Assembly: GCA_023392795.1 (NCBI GenBank)
Contig: JAEWNJ010000046.1
Location: forward strand, 1-8,994
Reading direction: 5' to 3'
DNA length: 8,994 nt
Origin: Candidatus Cloacimonadota bacterium
GTDB taxonomy: Bacteria > Cloacimonadota > Cloacimonadia > Cloacimonadales > Cloacimonadaceae
A model generated the notes under the pieces. It saw nothing but the letters and a program-made list of their open reading frames with translations. It was not told where the DNA came from and did not search any database. Positions 5,836-8,994 of this stretch are shown here, one piece after another (the stretch's first letter is position 1; every line of letters starts with the position of its first letter). A program made the translations under genes and the position numbers.

Positions 5836-6315
5836 TTACTCGTCGTCTTCGTCGTCGTCATCATCGAAGTCTTCGTAATCCTCGTCTTCATCCTCATCGA
5901 AATCGTAGTAATCATCATCGTCCAGATAGTCGTCGATATCGATATCCGGATCATAATCTTCATCATCATCATAGTCGTCTTTGACGGATGCCAGCAGCGC
6001 TTCCAGCTTTTGGGCGCGGTCTTCAGTGTCGTCATAGAAGAATGACAGTTCGGGGATGGTTCTCATGATATGTGCTCCTGCTATTTGTTTCTTTAAAAAG
6101 CCTGATGTTACTTTTAAGCGCTCCAGAATCTCTTCGTGGGGAGCCGGGTTGTTATAATGTGAAAAATACAGCTTGGCGTAGCGCAGATCCTTGGATAGCA
6201 CCACATCCGTGATCGTCACCCAGGCTAGAGCAGGATCGTTTACCTTGCTGGTCAGCGTGGTATTGAAGATCTTTTTCAGCTCTTCCTGCAATCTGGGAAT
6301 GCGATAATTTTTCAT
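5836..6315 (-). CDS. rbfA: 30S ribosome-binding factor RbfA with acidic C-terminal extension
   Basis: RbfA binds the 30S subunit late in assembly and helps mature the 5' end of 16S rRNA. The 159-aa product has the family fold over residues about 1-112: RIPRLQEELKKIF at the start, then ltSKVNDPALAWVTITDV at 21-38, LSKDLRYAKLYFSHY at 40-54, and IMRTIPELSFFYDDT at 83-97, the conserved R-x-x-P-x-L-x-F element. The remaining 47 residues (113-159) are an Asp/Glu tail absent from ordinary RbfA, which is about 115-130 aa. I chose the ATG at 6315 because it begins the conserved helix and overlaps the infB stop as ATGA. The frame is open for 65 codons further up inside infB, but that extension is out-of-frame infB sequence with no RbfA likeness. 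No good Shine-Dalgarno site is seen, consistent with coupling to infB. Confidence 0.95.
   Translation of the reverse strand: MKNYRIPRLQEELKKIFNTTLTSKVNDPALAWVTITDVVLSKDLRYAKLYFSHYNNPAPHEEILERLKVTSGFLKKQIAGAHIMRTIPELSFFYDDTEDRAQKLEALLASVKDDYDDDEDYDPDIDIDDYLDDDDYYDFDEDEDEDYEDFDDDDDEDDE
5839..5979 (-). other. Low-complexity Asp/Glu-rich tail of RbfA
   Basis: These 47 codons encode 35 Asp or Glu residues and no Lys, Arg or His; the other 12 are Tyr (6), Phe, Ile, Leu and Pro. The DNA is a run of GAN codons, mixing GAT, GAC, GAA and GAG, so it is not a pure trinucleotide microsatellite. The mix of synonymous codons argues for selection on the amino-acid composition, or an old expansion that has since diverged. 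Confidence 0.9.
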
Positions 6316-8972
6316 GTAAGCTTTTTGGCAACCTCTTGCTCGATATAGGCTTCCAGCACGTCCCCTTCCTTGATGTCGGTGAAGCTGACCAGTGAAAGAC
6401 CGCATTCGGTACCGGCACGCACTTCCTTGACGTCGTTGGCATAGTGCTTCAGGGAACTGAGTTTGTCCTCGGTTACCAAAACGTCGTTGCGATAGAGGCG
6501 AATGAGGCAATTACTCTGGATGACGCCGCGATCCACCTGGCAACCGGCGATGGTACCGATCTTCTTGATCTTGAATACCTGCTTCACGGTGGCGGAGCCG
6601 ATGCTTTGTTCTTCGATGGTCGGAGCCAGCATCCCTTCCAGGGCGGAGCGGATGTCGTCGATGGCGTCGTAGATCACCTGATACAGCTTGATCTGCACCC
6701 CTTCGTCTTCTGCCATTTTCTTGGCTATCTGAGCCGCGCGTACATGGAAACCGATGATGATGGCGTCGCTGGCGGAGGCCAGGGAAACGTCAGCTTCACT
6801 GATGCCACCCACGCTTTTATGGATGATATTCACCGATACTTCCTCATTGCTTAGCTTTTCAAAGCTGTCGGCTATGGCTTCGGCGGAGCCATCGGTATCG
6901 GTCTTGAGGATCACGTTCAAAGTATTGATCTTATCTTCTTTGATGCGGGCAAAGATGTTTTGCAAGCTCGATTTATTCTGGTATTTCTCACGTTCCAAAC
7001 GAATCTGTTGGCGTTCGGTGGAGATGGCACGGGCGGTTCTTTCACTATCCACCTGATTGAGCACGTCACCGGCTTTGGGCACCCCGGAGAGGCCGTAGAT
7101 TCTGGCCACATCGCTGGGACCCAGCTCTTTGATCTCCACTCCGCGTTCGTTTTCCATGCGGCGGATTCTTCCGCTCACAGCACCGCATACCACTATGTCG
7201 CCGCGTTTGAGAGCACCCTGACGCATCAGGATGGTAGCCACGGAACCCATGCGGGTATCCAGCCGGGATTCCACCACAATGGCTTCACCGGGCACTTCGT
7301 GTTTGGCGGTTAGCTCTAGCATTTCGGCTGTGATTAGTATGATCTCGATCAGATTCAGGATGCCTTCTCCGGTCACAGTAGAGGTACGGCACCATGGCAC
7401 TTCGCCGCCGTACTGTTCCAGATACACGCCCTGTTCCAGGATTTCAGCGATGGTCTTATCCACGTTGGCTTCCGGCAAATCCACTTTATTGATGGCAAAG
7501 ATCAGGGATACTCCCGCAGCTTTGGCGTGGTCGATGGCTTCCTTGGTTTGAGGTTTCACGCCTTCTGTGGCAGCCACCACGATCACGGCAATGTCGGTCA
7601 CATTCGCTCCACGGGCACGCATGGCGGTGAAAGCCTCGTGTCCCGGGGTATCCAGGAACGTGATCTTATGTTTATTCACTTCTATCTGATAGGCACCGAT
7701 GTGCTGGGTAATGCCGCCTGATTCTCCCGCCACAATGTTTTCATTGCGGATGTAGTCCAGGATCGAGGTTTTACCGTGATCCACATGTCCCATGATGGTA
7801 ACCACGGGCGGGCGGGGTTCATCTGCCACTTCGGAATACTGCTCCAGCTCTTGCTCGATGATGTCAGTCCCATATTCATCTTCAAAGCGGAATTCCACCT
7901 TGAATTCGTCACAGATCATTTCCAGCGAGTCCTTGTCCAGACGCTGGTTCATGGTGACCAATTGTCCCATCATGAAGAACTTGGAGATGATCTCTCCCGC
8001 AGGCACGTTCATGATCTTGGCTAATTCTGAGACAGAGGTAAATTCGCGAATAACGATCTCATTGCCCCGATCGACCACATTCTGCGCTTCACGGTGGTAT
8101 TTCTTGCGCTTGGTGGTCTTTTGCATCACTTTCTTGATGCTTCTGGAGATAGCAGCTTCATCCACTTCGATAGTTTCCGCAGTCTTGGTCTTCCCCTTTT
8201 TGGTGCTGCTGATAATGGCTTTTTTGTGCTTGCTCTTATCGCCCAGATCGTCATGCACCGGCTTGGTTTTGCCAAACTTCTTGTCGAGGTCTTTCTTTTC
8301 AGGCAATACGGGCGGAGGAGGAGGGGGTGGTGTAGGCATAGTGCTGCGACTGCTTTGGGATTTTCGGGGGCGTTCGGGAGCGGGCTTGCGGGGTTCACTT
8401 TTACGCTGAGGCGGTGTAGCCTGTTGGTAAGGAACTCTGATATCCAGCTTTTCACGATGCTTTTTGGCTTCTTCCTTGGCCGTCTGTTCTTGCTGTTCGA
8501 AGAAGGAAGGCAGTTTTTCCGGAGCCGGGCTTTCCACTACAGGCTCAGGAGTTGCTTCCACCACGGGTTCTGCTTCTGGTTCCACTTTATCCGCCATGTC
8601 CTGGTGAGCTGCGGTTTTTGGAGCTTTTTCCTTTTTGGCAGTTGATTTGGCAGGGCTTTCCTTGGCCGCCGGCTCTTCCTGTTGCTCCGCTGCTTTGGGT
8701 TCGGTAGCGATTTCCGCTTCGATATTCTGGAAGGGACCTTCTGTGCTTTTCTTGGCTTGATGGCGCAATTCGATCAGTTTTCTACGATCTTTTTCCGCTC
8801 TTTTTTCGGCATCCACTTGTTCGTTGTATTTTTCTCTGATCTTGTTTGCCACTTCTTCATCGATGATGCTCATGTGGCTTTTGGTAATCACACCAAGATC
8901 CGTAAGATGCTTTTTTAGAGCCATTGTACTGATCTTGAGTTCCTTGGCTAATTCATGTACTCGTATTTGCAA
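6312..8972 (-). CDS. infB: Translation initiation factor IF2
   Basis: IF2 is the GTPase that brings initiator fMet-tRNA to the 30S subunit and promotes subunit joining. The 886-aa product has an N-terminal IF2_N domain (1-50, RVHELAKELKIS), a charged, Ala/Pro/Lys/Glu-rich linker (about 51-300) with seven consecutive prolines at 215-221, and a second IF2_N-like domain (about 305-365). The G domain follows from about 387: G1 GHVDHGKT at 395-402, G2 GGITQHIGAY at 419-428, G3 DTPGHE at 441-446, G4 NKVD at 495-498, and a G5 reading STVTGEG where SAxTGEG is usual. Domains II, III and the C-terminal fMet-tRNA-binding domain (about 790-886) are complete. The start is TTG at 8972; an in-frame TGA at 8987-8985 rules out anything longer, and GGAGGA lies just upstream. 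The stop overlaps rbfA as ATGA. Confidence 0.98.
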   Translation of the reverse strand: MQIRVHELAKELKISTMALKKHLTDLGVITKSHMSIIDEEVANKIREKYNEQVDAEKRAEKDRRKLIELRHQAKKSTEGPFQNIEAEIATEPKAAEQQEEPAAKESPAKSTAKKEKAPKTAAHQDMADKVEPEAEPVVEATPEPVVESPAPEKLPSFFEQQEQTAKEEAKKHREKLDIRVPYQQATPPQRKSEPRKPAPERPRKSQSSRSTMPTPPPPPPPVLPEKKDLDKKFGKTKPVHDDLGDKSKHKKAIISSTKKGKTKTAETIEVDEAAISRSIKKVMQKTTKRKKYHREAQNVVDRGNEIVIREFTSVSELAKIMNVPAGEIISKFFMMGQLVTMNQRLDKDSLEMICDEFKVEFRFEDEYGTDIIEQELEQYSEVADEPRPPVVTIMGHVDHGKTSILDYIRNENIVAGESGGITQHIGAYQIEVNKHKITFLDTPGHEAFTAMRARGANVTDIAVIVVAATEGVKPQTKEAIDHAKAAGVSLIFAINKVDLPEANVDKTIAEILEQGVYLEQYGGEVPWCRTSTVTGEGILNLIEIILITAEMLELTAKHEVPGEAIVVESRLDTRMGSVATILMRQGALKRGDIVVCGAVSGRIRRMENERGVEIKELGPSDVARIYGLSGVPKAGDVLNQVDSERTARAISTERQQIRLEREKYQNKSSLQNIFARIKEDKINTLNVILKTDTDGSAEAIADSFEKLSNEEVSVNIIHKSVGGISEADVSLASASDAIIIGFHVRAAQIAKKMAEDEGVQIKLYQVIYDAIDDIRSALEGMLAPTIEEQSIGSATVKQVFKIKKIGTIAGCQVDRGVIQSNCLIRLYRNDVLVTEDKLSSLKHYANDVKEVRAGTECGLSLVSFTDIKEGDVLEAYIEQEVAKKLT

Positions 8973-8975
8973 GGT

Positions 8976-8981
8976 TCCTCC
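8976..8981 (-). promoter_or_regulatory. Ribosome binding site deciding the TTG start of infB
   Basis: GGAGGA on the minus strand lies 3 bases before the TTG at 8972-8970. It is the strongest Shine-Dalgarno match in the window and supports initiation at a non-ATG codon. An in-frame TGA 12 bases upstream of the TTG excludes any earlier start. Confidence 0.75.
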
Positions 8982-8994
8982 ACTTCAGGACTGC

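Noticed and set aside
5839..5979. Trinucleotide microsatellite or CRISPR-like array.
   Set aside because: The codons are mixed GAT/GAC/GAA/GAG with interspersed Tyr and Phe, there is no regular repeat-spacer pattern, and the frame is kept as part of rbfA.
5827..6045. Plus-strand frame encoding a very hydrophobic Val/Ile-rich protein that looks like a membrane peptide or toxin.
   Set aside because: It is the exact antisense of the GAN codons of the RbfA acidic tail; antisense GAN gives NTC codons, hence Val/Ile/Phe/Leu. It has no independent support.
6316..6510. A 65-codon N-terminal extension of rbfA.
   Set aside because: It is out-of-frame infB sequence rich in Arg and Gln and unlike RbfA; the family begins at the ATG at 6315.
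7792..8409. Long plus-strand open frame of about 205 codons.
   Set aside because: It lies wholly antisense to the well-conserved infB linker and G-domain region and has no recognisable motif.
8310..8600. Internal start giving a short IF2 isoform, as in Escherichia coli (candidates at residues 126 and 212).
   Set aside because: The internal ATGs lack a properly spaced Shine-Dalgarno site.
8985..8994. End of an upstream gene (CAG TCC TGA on the minus strand, 12 bases before infB).
   Set aside because: nusA or a similar gene is often upstream, but ten bases cannot support any identification or even confirm a coding frame.

Overview
The window holds one run of eight genes, all read on the minus strand, from a coordinate-8994 (upstream) end to a coordinate-1 (downstream) end. 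In transcription order they are infB (translation initiation factor IF2), rbfA (30S maturation factor), an nrnA-type DHH phosphoesterase, truB (tRNA pseudouridine-55 synthase), ribF (riboflavin kinase/FAD synthetase), a secreted protein with a type IX secretion (T9SS) type A sorting tail, a YhaM-type OB-fold/HD-domain exoribonuclease, and the first 25 codons of a YycJ/WalJ-type metallo-beta-lactamase-fold hydrolase cut off by the window edge. No mobile element, CRISPR array, tRNA or rRNA is visible. I found no believable plus-strand gene.

Organism: the C-terminal sorting tail of the secreted protein (PNP motif, IYNIRGQ, SGVYLLRFEG, basic end) is the type used by the FCB group (Bacteroidota, Cloacimonadota, Marinimicrobia and relatives). 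RibF has a GYDxHFGRxREG motif that also fits this group. My best guess is a Cloacimonadota-like bacterium, but this rests on style and not on a search. Genes are densely packed, with Shine-Dalgarno sites at several but not all starts.

Layout: 8972-6312 infB; 6315-5836 rbfA (overlaps infB by ATGA, with a striking acidic C-terminal tail); 5835-5674 the only sizeable intergenic gap, with a perfect 10-bp inverted repeat and repeated CGGGTT(T)A motifs; 5673-4687 nrnA; 4690-3824 truB; 3827-2925 ribF; 2928-1045 secreted T9SS protein; 1039-92 HD-domain nuclease; 77-1 yycJ-like start. The nrnA/truB, truB/ribF and ribF/T9SS junctions all overlap by 4 nt (ATGA, TTGA, ATGA), as does infB/rbfA, which suggests translational coupling.

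How the genes fit together: infB-rbfA-nrnA-truB-ribF is the classic translation/RNA cluster found downstream of nusA in many bacteria, although the rpsO that often follows is not here. Its tail adds two more nucleic-acid hydrolase families, so the unit combines translation initiation, ribosome and tRNA maturation, flavin cofactor synthesis and RNA turnover. The odd member is the exported T9SS cargo protein sitting between ribF and the HD nuclease. I see no strong candidate for a wholly new system. The points most worth a second look are the acidic RbfA tail, the surface protein embedded in this operon, the repeat-bearing leader of nrnA, and the truncated yycJ at the edge.
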